A stretch of DNA of 64,000 nt from Colocasia esculenta (GCA_014218235.1 CM024756.1:69942015-70006014); one strand, 5' to 3'. Shown: positions 42,729 through 55,480, numbered from the stretch's first letter. Notes: generated by a model from the sequence alone, not told the origin. Numbers and translations are program-made.

Positions 42729-43479
42729 GAAAGAGCTGATGTATGTGGTCTTCACTACTGCGTACGCGGTTGAGGACGACGTAGTAGAGGTTGCTTGGGA
42801 CGAGTTGTGAGGCTCTTTCGGGCTAAGTTCGTCCCTGAGCATGTTCAAGACAAATGGAGCATGAATTCCTATCTTTGACGCAAGGCTCCATGACCGTGCT
42901 GGAATATGAGGCAAGATTCTCTGAACTCTCTAAGTATGCACCTCATATCGTGGCAGCTGAGCGCAGGAAGACAAAGAAGTTCGTGATGGGACTCAAGCCA
43001 TCACTGCGGACGAGACTCGTGGCGTTTGACCACCGGACATTAGACGAGGCCCTCAGCGCTACTTGTAGGCAGGAGGGAGAAATGGAGCAATACTGGAAGA
43101 AAGGAAAGCTTCGCAGAAGAGGCCAGCAGCAGCATTCCAACGGAAAGACAAGAAGAAAGTGGTGTACCAGACACAGTAGCGATCAGTGGCAGTCGGCAGT
43201 TCTCAGGTACCCTCTGTACGTTCCCCTGGTGTGAAGAAAGTGTGTCCCCACTGCGGGAAGACACACTGTGGATCCGAGTCTTGGTTGGTAGCGGGTAGAT
43301 GCTTGAAGTGCGGGAGCAGCGACCACAAGATCAAAGATTGCCCAAGACTTCAGCAGGGAGTCCAGCGCGGAGCGCCAGCCCCAGCGGTAGCGGCAGCAGC
43401 GCCAGCTACGGGAAGACCAGGAAGGCCTCGAGCCCCAGCTCGAGTGTTTGCTTTAGCGCGCGAGGACGCCGAGCAGGCA

Positions 43480-44140
43480 GAGCATGTCACCGAAGGTACG
43501 GTTTTGCTTTTAGGTGTGCACGCTCGGGTTTTGTTTGATACGGTGCTAATCACTCGTTCATTTCCTAGCGGTTCCCTAGATAGTTAGCCCTAGAGTCAGG
43601 TGTAGAGTCTGAGGATCTAGAGGTCCCTTTGTCTGTGCACACCCCTCCGGGTACAGTATCGACTAGGAAGTGCATTCCGTCGTTACCTGTGTGCATTGAG
43701 GATAGAGTCCTAGACGGGTGTTACTTCTGGCTAAAGATGAAGGACTATGATGCTATTCTCGGTCTGCATTGGCTAGAGGAGCACTATGCGTTAGTAGATT
43801 GTCGTCGGAGAGGACTATTTTCCGCATTCCTGGTGAGGATGAGTTCTCTCATCCCTGCCAAGGAACTTGGCGGGAAGATGGTCATCTCTGCCATGAAGGC
43901 GATGCGCATGGTAAACAAGGGTTGTGACGCTTTTCTTGCCAGCGTGGTACTAGTACCAAAGGCTGATGAGTCACCTACTCTTGCAGAGATTGGGGTAGTA
44001 CGGATTTTCCAGACGTCTTTCCTGATGATTTGTCTGTGTTGCCACCGGATAGAGAGATAGAGTTTACCATAGAGTTGCTTCTGGGCTCCTCTCCTATCTC
44101 GAATGCTCCATATCGGATGGCACCTGCGGAGTTAGCCGAG
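43480..44140 (+). pseudogene. pol: Gypsy protease and start of reverse transcriptase of element A
   Basis: VTEGTVLLLGVHARVLFDT leads to the active site, where a frameshift scrambles the GA-HSFIS residues (43535-43560). VHTPPGTVSTRKCIPSLPVCIED, DYDAILGLHWLEEHYALVDC (43740-43800) and the linker to ISAMKAMRM follow. Then come PDVFPDDL-like and EIEFTIEL-like pieces in changing frames, and APYRMAPAELAE at 44105-44140, where the LINE interrupts RT. Frame changes lie near 43560, 43990 and 44030. Confidence 0.82.
44130..44140. repeat. Target-site duplication of the LINE, left copy
   Basis: AGTTAGCCGAG is repeated at 46937-46947. It could extend by TT, but those bases merge with the poly(T) run. Confidence 0.92.
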
Positions 44141-46936
44141 TTTTTTTTTTTTTGCGAATACCTAGAAGAGGCAGAGGAGAGTGCCCACCCCCTCAGGGAG
44201 GGATGAAGTAACCACTCCACCACCACACTGCTCCCAGGGAATTTTATTAATAACACATAAAACATACATCAAGGCCTAATGGACGGGAGTCCTGCCTTAT
44301 CCAAACGGCAAGGACCCTTACAGCAGGGGGAAGATCGGCCCAAGAAACCAAATATTACAAATAGAAGGAGAGGAACAACCAAAGTTCACGAGAGCATCCG
44401 CAACCTGGTTGGCCTCCCTAAAAACATGACAAACGAAACATGAATAGACTGACATTAAGTAAGAATGTCATTAACAGGAAGAAAAATTCTCCAAGGACAT
44501 CTAAACCGCCCTTTAATAACTTGAGTGAGAACCATGGAATCAGACTATTGAAACATGATTGCAGCACAGGTAGATCCCATCTCTAAGCGCAAGGGCTTCA
44601 GATTCAATGCTGGAGCGGACATGGGGGTATCGGTGAGCAAAACAGAAGATAATGTCCCCACGACCATTTCGAAGAACACCACCACCAGCAGCAGCACCCA
44701 TAGAGCTCTTAAAAGCACCATCAACATTAAGCTTGAGTCTCCCCGTAGGGGGAAGTAACCACCGGACAACCTTTGGGATCAGATTAGGAGACAGCTGAAC
44801 ATGAATGCCCAGTGAGATAAGAATCTGATCTGAGCTGAGGCAAGGCCTTTGAAGACAAGTAATGAGGCGCTAACAGCATCCTGCACATTCAACCGAATCT
44901 TAGAGAGCACATGAGAGCTGGTCATGGCGATAGAATCATATCTGGATCGATTTCTGCTGCACCACAACTCCCATATAACAGCGAGAAAGATGAAACGAAT
45001 GAGGTTCCCCATGGAAGAGGTGGCAGGCTGAGCATCAAGAAAACATATAACACCATGCATTGGATTAAGAACTGACGAGTTGTGGAATTTTAAAACATCA
45101 AAGAGAGACCCCCAAACCGCCTTAGCCACCTCACTGTGGAAAAATAAATGGGTACCAGATTCAATGCTAGGAGAAGAACAACAGGAGCACCTTGAACACA
45201 GAGGAATACCACAGCTAGCAAGAATGTCGTCAGTGGGAACACATCCCTTGGCCAGACGCCAAACAAGAATGGACCACTTAAGGGGGGCGGCCAGGCACCA
45301 AATCTTGTCCCAGCCAGCACTGATGACAGGTTGATTAATTTTCCGCACAGAAGAAGATGTAAATGTTCCATCTGGGGTCGGACACCAGATCCACTTGTCA
45401 GCATCCCCAACCACCGCAATACAGTTATTAAGAACAATAGCCGGGCAGAAATGGCGGGCTAACAACAAGTGGACACCTCCCGGCTCGTGAAAAACATCAT
45501 TATTGAAAGGTATTTCCCTTGTATGTTCCGCCATACATTATCTGGGATGAACTTATGAAGGGGAACAGACCCGGTCCAGACATCAAACCAGAAACTAGTA
45601 GCAGAATCCAAATTAGCAACGAGAACCCGATGATTAGAAGCAACGATTGAGGAGACATGCCTCCAAGGCGGCTGTCAACGGCATGCATCAGATCATAAGA
45701 GGCTTCAGAATAATGTATGTTGTGAAGGTATTTAGCTTTGAAGAAATCGCCCCAAAGAGAAGTGCCCGAAATCACCTTCCATAACAGCTTGGTCCTAAGG
45801 GCGATCTGCATATCCTGGATTTAGAATTCCAAGGCCCCCACATTCTTTAGGCTGAGCAATAATATTCCAAGAAACCCAGTGCTTCTTCGGAGATCCTTCA
45901 TAAGAGCCCCAGAAAAAATTGGCAAGCAGCTTGTGAAAAGAGTTAATGACGGTCTTGGGGATAGACAAAGAAGACATGGTGTATATCAGAATAGCAGAGA
46001 GGACATGTCTCAGGAGAATAAGCCTACCACCAGTAGAAAGGAATTTTGTTTCCACCCTTGCAACTTTAGAGCCGTTTTAGAAATGATATGAGAAAAGTAC
46101 AACGGTCTCCTTCTGCCAGTATATATGGAGACACCAAGGTATTTGAAAGGGCGAGAGCCCCGAACAAAACAAGTAATATGGCACAAAGATCGGCTAAGAG
46201 ACAATGGAGCCTTAGCATCAATGATAAAGGAACTTTTTGCCACATTAATAAGCTGACCTGAAGAAGCCTCATAATCCTTGAGAAAAGCCATCAGCTTCTT
46301 CATATGTCTGCCCGACCCATTTGAGAAAATCAAAGTGTCGTCGGCAAAGAGGAGATGAGAAACAGGGGGACAACGTCTCTAGTATGGTAAGCTCCACCAG
46401 CACTCCCACGAAACAAGGATGAGATACCTCTACTAAGAACTTCCTGGGTGATGATAAAAAGAGCCGGGGCAAGAGGATCCCCTTGACGTATACCTCTGGA
46501 AGACTTAAAGTAACCATGTATTTCACCATTGAGAAGGACTGAAAACCAGCAGTTCGAGAGAAGTGGTTCAATAAGAGAAATGAACCGAAATGAGAAGCCG
46601 AATTTCTGGAGAACAGCAAAGAGAAAATCCCATTCAAGACGGTCATAGGCCTTAGCCATGTCCAGTTTAAGAATAACATTACCACCTCTGCACTTTCTGC
46701 CCAAATGCTGAGTCATTTCCATAGCTAAAGAGACATTTTCAGAAATACTTCTCCCTTTAAAAAAGGCACCCTGTTCTTCTGAATTAAAAGAGGCAGAATC
46801 TGTGAAATCCTGTCATTGATGATCCGAGATATGACTTTGTAAAAGAAATTACAAAGACTAATGGGGCGGAAATCAGCACAGTTCTTAGGCATATCAATTT
46901 CGGAATCAAGGTAATTAAGGAGGAGGTGAATCCTTT
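44141..46936 (-). mobile_element. L1-type LINE, 5'-truncated, reverse strand
   Basis: On the minus strand the insert ends in a 13-base poly(A) (T-run at 44141-44153) and encodes RT, a Cys/His-rich region and RNase H. Its 5' end (46936) falls within the start of the RT domain, as expected from incomplete target-primed reverse transcription. An 11-bp duplication of the RT gene of element A flanks it. Confidence 0.95.
44300..46936 (-). pseudogene. LINE ORF2: reverse transcriptase, zinc-binding domain and RNase H
   Basis: Reading from 46936 downward: LITLIP, an FRPISLCN-type block, KLDMAKAYDRLEWDFL (46650-46700), SRGIRQGDPLAPALF and the catalytic FADD (about 46335-46345) followed by TLIFSN. Next are GQLINVAKSSF, the thumb-like METKFLSTGGRLILLRHVL segment (45990-46055), and the RT zinc-binding (zf-RVT) region WDKIWCLAAPLKWSILVWRLAKG (45250-45325) with the Cys cluster CSRCSCCSS. 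The RNase H remnant has LNVDGAFKS (near 44710) and REANQVADALV (near 44400). The endonuclease domain is absent because of 5' truncation. Frameshifts at about 46330, 45800 and 44780 show decay. Confidence 0.88.
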
Positions 46937-46947
46937 AGTTAGCCGAG
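46937..46947. repeat. Target-site duplication of the LINE, right copy
   Basis: AGTTAGCCGAG is identical to 44130-44140. The RT frame of element A resumes here. Confidence 0.92.
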
Positions 46948-48140
46948 TTGAGGAGGAAGTTGCAGGAGTTGCATGATAAGGGATTTATTCGCCCTAGTGT
47001 TTCCCCTTGGGGCGCACCTGTATTATTCGTCAAGAAGAAAGACGGGTCACTTAGGTTATGCATTGACTACAGAAAGCTGAACCAAGTGACTGTAAAGAAC
47101 AGGTATCCCTTGCCTCGTATCGATGATTTGTTTGACCAGTTGCGAGATGCATCAGTCTTTTCTAAGATTGACTTGCGATCTGGTTATCATCAGTTGAGGA
47201 TTCGGAGTGAGGATGTGTCCAAGACGGCATTCAGATCCGTTATGGACATTATGAGTTTTTGGTTCTTCTTTCTGGATTGACCAATGCCCCTGTAGCGTTC
47301 ATGGATCTCATGAACAGGGTGTTTAGGCCTTAACTAGATAGCTTTGTCATAGTGTTTATTGATGATGTGTTGGTCTACTCTCCGGACGAGGCCACACATC
47401 GTCAGCATTTGAGGGTAGTGTTAGAGGTTCTTCGTGAGCACAAGCGTATGCTATGTTCAGCAAGTGCGATTTTTGGTTGTGCGAGGTTCATTCCTCGGGC
47501 ATGTTATCTCCGGTGCTGGTGTAGTAGTTGATCCAGCAAAGGTCCAGGCAGTTATGGATTGGGAAGTTCCCCAAACCCCTTCGGAGATTCGTAGTTTTCT
47601 GGGTTTGGCTGGCTACTATCGGCGATTTATTGAGGGATTTTCATTCATCGCCGCCCCTTTGACTCAGCTTACCAGAAAGGGAGTGAAGTTTGTTTGGTCT
47701 GAGAAGTGTGAGAGTAGTTTTCAATTATTGAAGACTAAGCTCACGTTAGCTCCGGTGTTAGTTTTACCGAGTGGTGTAGAGGGTTTTGCTATCTACACGG
47801 ATGCGTCTCGGATTGGTCTAGGTTGTGTACTCATGCAGCAAGAAAGGTAGTGGCCTATGCTTCTCGTCAGCTGAAGGAGCATGAGCGTAACTATCCGACT
47901 CATGATTTGGAGTTAGCAGCCGTGGTACATGCACTAAAGATCTGGAGGCACTATCTTTATGGTGTCAGATTTGAGTTGTTTACCGACCACAAGAGCTTGA
48001 AGTATCTTTTCTCCCAAAGGGAATTAAACCTGAGGCAGAGGAGATGGATTGAGTTCTTGAAGGACTATGACTCCGACCTTCAATATCACCCTGGGAAGGC
48101 GAATGTCGTAGCGGATGCTCTGAGTAGAAGGAGGCCATCT
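46940..48140 (+). pseudogene. pol: Reverse transcriptase and RNase H of element A (after the LINE)
   Basis: RT resumes with LRRKLQELHDKGFIRPSVSPW (46948-47010), CIDYRKLNQVTVKNRYPLPRI, and FSKIDLRSGYHQLRI with KTAFRS. After a frameshift at about 47235 come LTNAPVAFMDLMN, the catalytic FIDDVLVYSPD (47355-47390), FLGHVISGAG and EIRSFLGLAGYYRRF. RNase H has AIYTDASRIGLGCVLMQ (47790-47840), AYASRQLKEHERNYPTHDLE, FTDHKSLKYLFSQ and ANVVADALSRR (48100-48132). The catalytic RT and RNase H aspartates are present. Frameshifts at about 47235, 47440 and 47850 disable it. Confidence 0.9.
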
Positions 48141-49643
48141 CTCCAGCAGGATTGGAAGATGTTGGAAGATGCGGCTTGCCCGTTGACTGACTTAGAGCCA
48201 TCGCTATGTCAGGCTTTTGTAGCTCGGTTATCCCTTAGGTCCTCGGTTTTGGATGAGGTGATCGAGCAACAGGAAGCTGACCCTAGACTCTTAGAGTTAG
48301 TGGGCAAGGCGGGCATTGCTTGTGATGAGGACGGTGTGATTAGATTCCATCACCGTGTTTGTGTCCCTGATTTAGTAGATGTCCGTGAGCATGTGTTAGC
48401 AGAGGCTCATAGATCGCGGTTCTCTATTCATCGGGTAACACTAAGATGTACCAGGATCTGAAGAGATCATTTTGGTGGTCTGGTATGAAGAAGGATGTAG
48501 CGGATTATGTGTCTAGGTGTTAGTGTGTCAGCAAGTGAAAGCCGAGCGGCAGCGACCATCCGACCTTATGCAAAGGATGGAGATCCCAGTTTGGAAGTGG
48601 GAAGCTGTCACTATGGATTTTGTTTCGGGTTTGCCTCGATCTAGAAGGGGCAATGACTCGTTGGTGTAGTTGTAGATAGATTCTCGAAGATTGCTCATTT
48701 CTTTCTTATGAAGAAGAGCAATCAGTAGAGCTTAGCTAGATTGTATGTTAGTAGTGTCATTAGACTGCATGGTGTGCCGAAGTCGATCATCTCGGATCGA
48801 GATCCGAGATTCACTTGAGGTTATGGAGGGTCTTCAGGATGCTCTAGGTTCGGAGCTGAAGCTCAGTTCGGTGTTTCATCCCCAGACTGATGGACAGTCC
48901 GAGAGGACTATCCAGACGCTCGAGGATATGTTGAGGGGTGTGTTCTGTATTGGAAGGATGATTGGGAGCGCCATTTACCTCTTGTGGAGTTCGCATACAA
49001 CAACAGCTTTCATGCGAGTATTGGTATAGCTCCATTCGAGGCGTTTTATGGTAGGCCCTGCAGATCTCCTTTATGTTGGGAGGAGACTGGTGATAGGCAG
49101 TTGATCGGACCGGAGTCAGTTCAGGAAACTTCGGATAAGATCCAGCTGATCAGAAAGAGGCTTGTTGGGGCACAGGATAGGCAGAAGAGTTATGCCGACA
49201 ACAGAAGGAAGGATTTTGAGTTCGAGGTTGGTGATCATGTCTTCTTGAAGATATCGCCTACGAGGAGTCGTCACATTTGGCAGGCATAGTAAGTTGAGCC
49301 CTAGGTTCATTGGCCCATATGAGATTCTCAGACTTTTGGGCAGCGTGGCGTATGAGCTAGCCTTACCACCAGCGTTGGCTAGTGTTCATACCGTTTCCCA
49401 CGTTTCGATGCTCAGGAAGTATGTCCGAGATCCGTCTCATGTGATTAGTCATGAGCCAGTGGAGATTCAGCCAAATCTTTCGTATGTCGAGCGACCAGTA
49501 GCTATTCTTGACCGGAAGGTCAGCATCTCCGGAACAAGAGTATTGCATCGGTGAAAGTTCTCTGGCGGAACTTCGCACGAGAGGAGGCTACTTGGGAGCT
49601 TGAGGATGCGATGAAGAAGAAGTATCCCCTTTTGTTAGAGTAG
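48141..49643 (+). pseudogene. pol: Integrase and chromodomain of element A
   Basis: The linker LEPSLCQAFVARLSLRSSVLDE is followed by the zinc-binding part (HRSRFSIH, 48408-48435, then a shifted CLVCQQ region near 48510). The core has VWKWEAVTMDF, FSKIAHF, LHGVPKSIISDRDPRF and the SELKLSSVFHPQTDGQSERT block (48850-48905). EFAYNNSFHASIGIAPFEAFYGRPCRSP (48984-49065) and RQKSYADNRRKDFEFEVGDHVF (49180-49245) close the integrase. The chromodomain (VKVLWRNFAREEATWELEDAM) ends at the stop 49641-49643. Frame changes lie near 48440, 48520, 48670, 48820, 49280 and 49520. Confidence 0.88.
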
Positions 49644-49670
49644 CGTCGTTCTAACTGCGAGGACGAAGTT

Positions 49671-49689
49671 TCTTTTAAGGGGGAGAGGG
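49671..49689 (+). promoter_or_regulatory. Polypurine tract of element A
   Basis: TTTTAAGGGGGAGAGGG lies directly before the LTR start TGTAAGGCCC, preceded by GCGAGGACGAAGTTTC. Confidence 0.85.
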
Positions 49690-52600
49690 TGTAAGGCCCT
49701 CAAATTTTGTTGCATTATTGGTATTGCATGTGAATACTTCATGTTTGTGTATGTATGTATGCAAATGTCTACGTATGTACTAGTTAGTGTATTATTGCAT
49801 GCATGTATATAGTTAGATGTAAATAATGTATGAATGGCATGATGGTAGTGTATACATGATAATACATACATATGTCATGTATATAAGTGTAAGTTTTTGT
49901 ATGGTTTCTGGTTTTGGAGTTCTGGCCGAAGGCCAGGTTGGCGTCAATATCAATGGATGTTTGAGTTGTGTAGGCGTCAACCCTATGGACGCCAACACTA
50001 AGTCCAGCGTCCAGCGATGTGGATGTTAATTTCTCTGACCTGCATGCGTTGCAGAGCCGGATTTTTAGGAGCAAGCTAGCTCACCCATGGGGGAGCTGTC
50101 TCCAACGGTCTGAAAGGGCTCACATCAACCCTGCGGGAATGGGAAAGGCCTCTCTCCTATATCTGAACCCCTTTGCAACCAGAATCTCTCTTGGCTCTCT
50201 TGCAAGAGGAGAAGAAGGGAGGAGGAAAAAACCCAATTCTGGTCTGTGAGAAAGGTTAGACTTTGCAAGCCTAGATCTTGGAAAGTGGAGCTTCATCGGC
50301 ATCTACTACGACTGGGAGATAGCTGAAGTGAAGGAGGAGGCTTCCCGACCTCATCTGGGAGGCATCTTCATCTTAGAACCCGGAGGAAGACTTGCTAGGG
50401 AGCTTCTTGGGACTACCCAAGGAGAGCTCTCCGCCATTTAGATCCATCTGGAGTATTTTTCAGAGGCAAGTAACACTTACACTCAGTCCATGTAGATGTC
50501 AAGTAGGGTTTTATAATTTTATACATTTTTCTCGTGTCCTAGATCCCCTTTCACCTTTGCATTTGGAGTTCGGTCTGTTTTCTGCACAGACAGGAACTTG
50601 GCGTCAATGCGACTTGAGCCGAGATCCCTGGTGCATCCAGCGATCTGGCCGTCCCTCCCTGGAACGGCCAGAGACCGCCGTCAAGTTCTCCAGGACAGAA
50701 CAGTGAGTTGTTCTGGCATATATTGATAATTTCGACGTGTTTTGCGATGAGGGATATGTAACTTATATGCTATGTATATTAGCTAATGTGATGAATGGGA
50801 GAATGAATGAACATTTATTTTGTGGGTAGTTGAGTTTATTCGTCTATCTAATGTATATGTGGAAAAGAATGGCAATGTGTATGCCCATGATCCTAATGAT
50901 CCGTGGCAAAGTTTTGGTGCCCCTGGCTAGACCATGTATGCATGATCCTGTGCCCTGAGTTTCTGACATTTTTCCCCATATTTGTATGGTTATTGAAATT
51001 CTGTTTTGGAAAAAAAATAGAAATCCGTTGCGTAGGTTATGTTAAATTTCTAGTAAATTGCGTATGCTCGGTAAATTCGGGAATAAATTCTGTAACCCCT
51101 GCGCATGCTAGGGTGCAAAACTTACCTGTGTTTGTGATTATGTTCAACTCCTGTTAGTTTGCATATGAATAATGTGAAATCGATGTTAAATTTTCTGTAA
51201 TTTCATATTTTGTCAGAAAAATCTGAACTTTTCATGTGGAATCTTAAACCAGAGAGATCAGCTTGGTTAATTTTCAAGTCGTTTGGGCAACTATATAGTG
51301 AATATGATTTTTCCATGCGAGAAATGTGAAAAGAAAAATGCATGCTAATGTGGGAATAATGTGATATGTGTGTGTAATCTGATTTGTGCAAACTCTGAAC
51401 CTGTAATCCCTGTTAACTGTAGAATCATGTTAGGAAAAACAAAGCCTTGTGTGAGTGAGAAAATGAATGAGAGGCAAGTGACATGTGTAAAGATATGTGT
51501 AAAAATCGGTAAATGTGTAAATTGTGCCAAGTGTGACACTGCCCATAGGCAGGGGCAGTGGAACCGTCAGGGAAAAGTCCCCCTGAGAAGGTTCAATGTG
51601 TTGTGATCCTAAGGGCATTAGGATGAAATCCTGGAGGTGGACAAGTACCACTGGTTAGGGTGGAGACTTGTTCTCCCGGTCTGCGGAGTCCAAGAGTCAT
51701 CACTGTATTGCCTAGGTGACGTATATGTGTATGTGATGTGATGTGTCCTTCTTATGTGGTTTGGACTATGTGTCACGGCACCGAAGGTAAAATGTGAATG
51801 TGATTGTGATCATGTGCAAATTGTGTAGTGTGAACAATGTGTAAATGTGAAATGTGTAAAAAGTGAAGTATGTGAATTTGAAATTGTGTGAAAATGTGAA
51901 ACCAAAATGTGAGGATGTGAAATTGAAAACCCATGATATGATGATCTGAAATCTTGTTTGAACAGCAACATAAATTTGGTTATGATTTGTGCTATCTGTG
52001 TACAATGCGTAGAACCCATGCTAGGGACAATCCTTACTTATTGTGAACATTCCATGTGCATATGCCCTCACGTTGTGGTTTGAATGAGAACATAACTTTC
52101 ATGTGTTAGATGGTAAAATGTTAAACTACATCAAAACAGCAAGCTAAAAGCATGTGAAATGGTTATGTGCATGTATATGAATGAGTAGTAACCATGTTAG
52201 CAATGTGTTCTTTCATGTATGTAAGCTAGTCATGCTAAATTGCTCTCATGCTCTAGTTTAATTGAAGTAGACCTTCATGTGTAGAATGATTAGAGAGCAT
52301 GTGATAGGAGATTTGATTTAGAAAATCTAAAAGCATGAATCATGTGTTCATTAGTAGAATTTCCAAGATAAGGTTGTCATTTCAATATCATGCATGCTAT
52401 ATGTTGTGTCTTGTAAATGTGTATGTAAAACTGCTATGATGTGTACATGTAGGTATGCGTAGAGTTATTTTCTGAGTCTTTTAGACTCATTACTTGTTTC
52501 GGCGTACAGGTGTAGTTGGTGACACACATTGGAGGAGACCGTTGGAAAGCGACTCCGAGCGCAGAGAGTAGCTAGTTGGTGGAGCTTAGTTGTGACATTT

Positions 52601-52916
52601 TGGCATTTCGAGTATGTAATTGAACCATTGTACTAGCATTATCATGGAAAGAAATGTTTAAGTGTGGACGATTATGTATTTGATTTTCAAAAATTTAATT
52701 ATGCAGACTTTTCGTTCTTTAAATGTTATCGATCATGTATGTTAAATGTGGATGATGAATGAAATGAAGACAGTGGTTCTCTTACTTCCGCTACTCTGTT
52801 CTATATCACGTGTATCTCAGCTGAATGTTATCGTTTGGGTAAATGTCCCACTGTGGCAACGTTCACTATATTGACGTGGGTGGTATAACCGTACCGATAT
52901 AATGAGGGTCGCTGCA
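49690..52916 (+). repeat. 3' LTR of element A (3.2 kb, complete)
   Basis: It is nearly identical to the 5' LTR over 49690 to about 52605, with small indels, and has the additional right end (about 52605-52916) that the 5' copy lacks. The donor-like GC site is at 50466-50471. The conserved block is at 51530-51720 and the hairpin at 52473-52489. It ends GGTCGCTGCA and is followed by the TSD TGGGG. Confidence 0.93.
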
Positions 52917-52921
52917 TGGGG
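52917..52921. repeat. Target-site duplication of element A, right copy (TGGGG)
   Basis: It matches 39205-39209. Confidence 0.92.
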
Positions 52922-54119
52922 CACCTAACTGGAGAGTAACCACGGTAGCCATCGTACTACCTGCCACGGACACAAAACCACGTGCGCACCGCACAAACCA
53001 CGTGAAATCTGACGATATTCATGAGTTCCGACTGTCCACAACACGTAAACACAATGCAACTCACGTGCATACCACGCCAACACAAAACCACTAGCTATCT
53101 ATGTAACCAACACGCTAGCCTCGTAAACATGCACTCCCAAGTGCCACGGTGCCAATGCACCACATGGTATTACAAATACACTGAATAATAACAATCAGAT
53201 AATCACGTAACATAAGTCATGCATATTCAGACCACTCGGCTGTGGTCGCGACATGGGCCTGTGTCGCCTTCAGAACGCGACGCCCTGATATGGCGCGTTC
53301 ATAACATGAACGGGACGCACCAACATGTCGCGTTCCCTACATGAACGCGATTGGTCGACCTGTCGCGATCAGATCGCGATAGGGGGTTTCGTCGCCTTCA
53401 TATGCAGAAACCCTAATCCAGGATCCCCTCCACGGATTACATTCTATGCTATGCAAACCCCCCTTATTCATGTTTTTCATGCTTTTGTGAATCCTAGTTG
53501 TGGTATCTATTGTTAGGAAAGCAAATAACTGATCAAACCACTCTCCTACGCAATCCTCAGTCTGAAAAATAGGAGGAGTCACCCTACCTCCGCAAAGAAC
53601 GCGTAGTACGGCGATCCTCGGCGTTTCTCCCGCTCCACACGAGCTTCCGCGGCGAGAACATGCCTCTCCACAAGCTTCCACGCCGAATCACCCCAGGAAA
53701 CCAGCGCAGCACCTCCCCCTGGCCAACAAAGCATGTGTGTTCTGTTCTAGCCAGCAGGTTTAAGCTGTGTTAACGGTTGAGAACGCGACAGAGGTTTCTG
53801 TCGCGACCTGATCGCGATGGACCTGGGCGTCGCCTTCTCAAGGCTGACGTCCGCAGGTCGCTCAGCGCTCGACACGTGGCGCACATGCAGACGATTAGAG
53901 CCACAAAGCGGCAACAAGAATGTGACGAGCAAGAGTGTCGCATTCAGAACGCGACACCCTGCTGTCGCGATCACAGACAGAGAACCCTGGGGTGCTGTAG
54001 GCCCAAACTATCGGCCCAATATGCCCCAAAAATGCACGCGCATACCGAACACAAGTCACATTGGCCTCACAAGTGCTGAACACAAGATCCACAAGGAACC
54101 GAAAATGCGTGACGTTACA
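52922..54119 (-). repeat. 3' LTR of element D, proximal half
   Basis: It aligns with 59975-61190, including the TCGCGA-rich stretch (53240-53400 and 53790-53970). On the minus strand it starts TGTAACGTCACGC at 54119. With 38146-39209 it makes a 2.26-kb LTR. Confidence 0.92.
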
Positions 54120-54160
54120 TTACAATCATCTAAAAGATATTTCGACCTCGAAATCCATAA
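54120..54160 (-). promoter_or_regulatory. 3' end and degenerate polypurine tract of element D
   Basis: The minus strand reads TTTCGAGGTCGAAAT, then a weakly purine-rich CTTTTAGATGATTG before the LTR. The TCGAGGNCGAAAT motif is the one seen at gypsy 3' ends elsewhere in the window. The tract itself is eroded. Confidence 0.6.
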
Positions 54161-54226
54161 CACATTTCAAATACATTCACTTTAAAACATAATTACAAAT
54201 ACTATCATCTAAAAAGATTTAAAACT

Positions 54227-55480
54227 TTATTCACACAAGTAAGGATACCCCTTAACCATTCCGCAACTAGCTCCAGGTATCTTCACCTCCCAGCCTATTT
54301 TCCATCTGACCTTAACTAACTCAATTCTTTGTTCCTTAGCTTCCTGTCTTATGGCCTGTAATTGCACTGGGTATTCAGGCATAGACATATCTGGCCTCAA
54401 AACTCCACCTTGATAACTGATTATTCAGCTGGGTCTTCAATACACTTTCTTAACATGGAGACATGAAAAATATCATGAAATCTGCCAAATCGGCTGGCAA
54501 ATCAAGTCTATAGGCTGTCTCTCCAATTTTCACTAACACTTGAAAGGGTCCTACATACCTTGGACTCAACTTTCCTTTCTTACCAAACCGTACAATACCT
54601 TAGTAGGAGAAACTCTTAAAAAGACAAAGTCTTCAATTTCAAATTGAAGTGGTCTCCTTCGATTATCAACATAACGTTTTGCCCGTTCTGAGCTGTCTAC
54701 AACTTTTCTTTAATAAACTTTATCTTCAGTGGTTTGTTGTATCAAGTCAGGGCTACCATTTGCCTTTCTCCCACTTCATGCCAATTCAATGGTGTTCTAC
54801 ATGGCCTTCCATATAACGCTTCATATGGTGCCATCCGAGACTAGTATGATAACTATTATTATAAGCAAATTCAACCATTCCCAGATGCTGCTCCCAACTA
54901 CCACCCCAAACTAAACAACATGCTCGCAACATATCTTCAATTGTTGAATAGTCCTCTCTGTTTGACCATCTATTTGTGGTGGTAATCTGAGCTATATCTC
55001 AACTCGGTGCCAACTACTCTCTGCAAGCTCCTCCAAAAAACTAGAAGTAAACCTGGGATCCCTATCAGAAACAATAGACTTCGGATACATGCAGTGGAAT
55101 AATTCTATCAACATAAACCTTTGCTAATCTGTCCACAGACCAGGACATACTTACTGCTACTAACCTACATACCTTGGTTAGCCTATCAATAAATACCATA
55201 TTCCATTATGTCCTACTGCTGACCTCGGTAAACCTACTACGAAGTCCATAGCAATATCATCCCATTTCTATTCCGGATGGGTAATGGTTGCAATAAACCT
55301 CTAGGCTTCGGATGTTCTGCCTTGATTTGTTGACAAATTGCACATCTTGAGACAAATTCTGCTATTTCCTTTTTCATATGAGGCCACCAAAAATGCTTTT
55401 TCATATCCTGGTACATTTGGTACTATCGGGGTGAATAGTGTACTGGGATTTATGGGCCTCTTCTAATACTCTCTATTTTA
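54227..55480 (-). pseudogene. pol: Integrase of element D, broken, with a degenerate chromodomain-like tail
   Basis: Reading from 55480 downward in several frames: EEAHKSQYTIHP, the zinc-binding Cys pair with QFVNKSRQNI-like sequence, a PRSAVGHNG-like core piece, and the late-core block VEFAYNNSYHTS (about 54830-54880) with YGRPCRTP-like sequence. The last frame has MPEYPVQLQAIRQEAKEQRIELVKVRWK-type sequence (given here only in outline) and ends GYPYLCE with a TAA at 54227-54229. The VKVRW and YPYL residues match the two ends of the chromodomain-like tail of chromoviruses, but the central WELED is altered. Confidence 0.75.

Larger units (their letters stand above)
42164..43590 (+). pseudogene. 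gag: Gypsy gag of element A, apparently split by two introns
   Basis: ATG at 42164 starts MASRGGRGGAPARED, an Arg/Gly- and Pro/Gln-rich N-terminus. A TAG at 42326 probably replaces CAG. Exon-like part 1 ends EAQ at 42376. Part 2 (42460-42651) carries LLAESWMREIEKIFRAIRC and ends LATYMLQ. Part 3 from 42729 continues ERADV, the WW-type block, then EHEFLSLTQGSMTVLEYEARF (42855-42920) and LKPSLRTRLVAFDHRTLDEAL (42985-43055). A CCHC knuckle CLKCGSSDHKIKDC lies at 43303-43344. The LATYMLQ/ERADV join lies in the middle of the conserved gag domain, so the gap is not part of the protein. Two small frameshifts in part 2 and others later make it a pseudogene. Confidence 0.82.
39210..52916 (+). mobile_element. 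Tekay/Del-like chromovirus, element A
   Basis: The element is bounded by TGTAAGGCCC and GGTCGCTGCA and flanked by TGGGG. It carries long LTRs, gag with a zinc knuckle, protease, RT, RNase H, integrase and a C-terminal chromodomain. A LINE (44141-46936) interrupts RT. The 5' LTR runs directly into the gag region at about 42150, so the last 300 bp of that LTR, the primer-binding site and the original leader are missing. The element is therefore defective beyond its coding damage. Confidence 0.93.
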